Shown one piece after another: positions 63,241-64,000 of a stretch of DNA of 64,000 nucleotides. Each line of letters opens with the position of its first letter. The stretch's first letter is position 1. The stretch is from Effrenium voratum (Eukaryota; Sar; Dinophyceae; Suessiales; Symbiodiniaceae). The position numbers and the translations under genes were made by a program. Below the pieces are notes generated by a model. It saw only the letters and a program-made list of their open reading frames with translations. It was not told the origin of the DNA and searched no databases. The stretch is taken from the NCBI GenBank assembly GCA_963377175.1, contig CAUJNA010000186.1, forward strand, positions 62,001 through 126,000, read 5' to 3'.

Positions 63241-63267
63241 CATACTAAAATATTTATTATAAACAAT

Positions 63268-63942
63268 TTAATCCATTGTGTCTAATGACTTTAAATATTC
63301 TTGATGCTTCAATGTTTTTTCGTGTCTATTCTTACCCTTTTTAATGTATGAACTACCGCACTCACAGATTATAACTTCATTTATGATATCTTTATTTGTC
63401 TCATAATATTGTCTTTTTGCTTCCTTTATTTTGTCTTTATTTGCTTCTTGGTATTTCTTGTCTTTCTCTTGTATTTTGTCCTTGTTTGCTTCACGATACG
63501 CCTTTCTTTGTATTTGTATTTCCTCTTTGTTTGCTTCCCGATATTCTTTGTTTTGTTGTTTAATTCTGTCTTTATTGTTTTCATAATAATGTTTTAGGTA
63601 TATTTGCATATATTCTTGTTTGTGCTCTTTGCAATTCTGACCAACTGTACATTTATTTACGCACTGACATTCTTGTTGATGAAATCCCTCACGTGCCAAT
63701 AACTCTTCCTTATTCTGACATTCTACATTCTCAACCAATTCAATTTTACAATTATTTAATCCGAATTCCTCAAAAATTGAATACACCGTTAAGTAATTGC
63801 TTTTTCCTTGTTGAAATTTAGCATCATCTGCTTTATGGTATTGCCATCTTTTGCTTAATGGTTGAGTAGTAGAACCAACATAACACATATTATAACCATT
63901 ATCCCATATTTTGTAAATCTTCCCTTTACTATAATCTACCAT
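63268..63942 (-). CDS. GIY-YIG nuclease with helical repeats and C-terminal finger (224 aa)
   Basis: GKIYKIWDNGYNMCYVGST gives the two signature strands (residues 8-25); conserved Arg32 (KRW) and the likely catalytic Glu85 (LLAREGFHQ) follow. Residues about 90-105 are cysteine-rich (QECQCVNKCTVGQNC). Then four units of about 14 residues, each with a core like YREANKDKIQ, form a long basic helix. The end is CECGSSYIKKGKNRH, a C2H2-type finger. Stand-alone enzymes of this design nick or cut DNA and often home into viral genomes. The frame is intact. The gene is expressed away from the window edge. Confidence 0.85.
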   Translation of the reverse strand: MVDYSKGKIYKIWDNGYNMCYVGSTTQPLSKRWQYHKADDAKFQQGKSNYLTVYSIFEEFGLNNCKIELVENVECQNKEELLAREGFHQQECQCVNKCTVGQNCKEHKQEYMQIYLKHYYENNKDRIKQQNKEYREANKEEIQIQRKAYREANKDKIQEKDKKYQEANKDKIKEAKRQYYETNKDIINEVIICECGSSYIKKGKNRHEKTLKHQEYLKSLDTMD

Positions 63943-64000
63943 TTTTAACTATTAAAATATATCATTTACTGTTTAAATACATTTCACATCTCAACGAATA
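63943..64000. other. AT-rich spacer at window edge
   Basis: Upstream region of the GIY-YIG gene, AT-rich, cut by the end of the window. Confidence 0.4.

Larger units (their letters stand above)
59935..64000 (-). mobile_element. endogenous virus-like element B (intact where visible, continues past the window)
   Basis: An AT-rich block with seven consecutive minus-strand genes, mostly 1-110 bases apart, all open and undamaged. Three to four genes are colinear with island A (positions 62636, 62143, 61439 and 61219 against 9142, 9352, 9706 and 10740). It also encodes a GIY-YIG nuclease, a common hitchhiker of large and Polinton-like viruses. The left edge is near 59935, just after a telomere-like run. 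Integrase, ATPase and capsid genes would lie outside the window or are absent. Confidence 0.7.

Noticed and set aside
1..64000. tRNA, rRNA or other structural RNA genes
   Set aside because: No cloverleaf, 5S-like or spliced-leader RNA gene could be supported by eye; a tRNA scan would be the decisive test.

Overview
The window reads as nuclear DNA of a dinoflagellate. The evidence is a 16-base match to the 3' part of the dinoflagellate spliced leader (47017-47032), several reverse transcriptases, Copia-type polyproteins and a Pif1-type helicase of the kinds that fill dinoflagellate genomes, a nuclear copy of mitochondrial cob, and kilobase-scale simple repeats. The background is GC-rich and gene-poor. 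Set into it are two sharply bounded AT-rich islands whose genes look viral. Family names come from motif recognition by eye; no database search was run.

Layout. 1-5020: decayed minus-strand mobile-element genes (a polymerase/primase-like protein, an unrecognised protein, a Copia-type RNase H tail). 5148-5962: a large foldback palindrome. 5990-6668: helicase remnant. 7279-7866: nuclear cytochrome b fragment. 8446-9088: minus-strand host or element ORF. 9142-about 15950: virus-like island A, plus orientation, with integrase, FtsK/HerA-type packaging ATPase, DNA cytosine methyltransferase, zinc-finger and novel proteins. 16541-18028: tandem repeat and an unrecognised gene. 18780-25160: two non-LTR-type retroelements head to tail. 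25200-35200: mostly repeats, a Pif1-type helicase remnant, and a very long polypyrimidine tract ending at a splice acceptor-like site. 35393-41526: Copia LTR element with both LTRs. 43738-47854: host exon, low-complexity host gene, relict spliced leader and a broken gene. 48402-55092: huge C/A-rich satellite arrays. 55420-59657: degenerate repeats and retroelement debris including an integrase and a cytosine methyltransferase fragment. About 59935-64000: virus-like island B, minus orientation, running off the window.

The most interesting content is the pair of islands. They share a colinear set of at least three, probably four, genes. Two of these carry a common N-terminal motif (R-P-S/T-Y-D/N-E-L/M) in both islands. 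Island A has the integrase and packaging ATPase expected of a Polinton-like virus or virophage, but it is decaying through frameshifts and stop codons. Island B is intact where visible. It adds a GIY-YIG nuclease and a protein with three K-A-T-Q-T motifs spaced exactly ten residues apart, the consensus for binding dynein light chain LC8. I infer a lineage of endogenous Polinton-like or virophage-like elements of dinoflagellates. The capsid genes that would settle this are not visible here.
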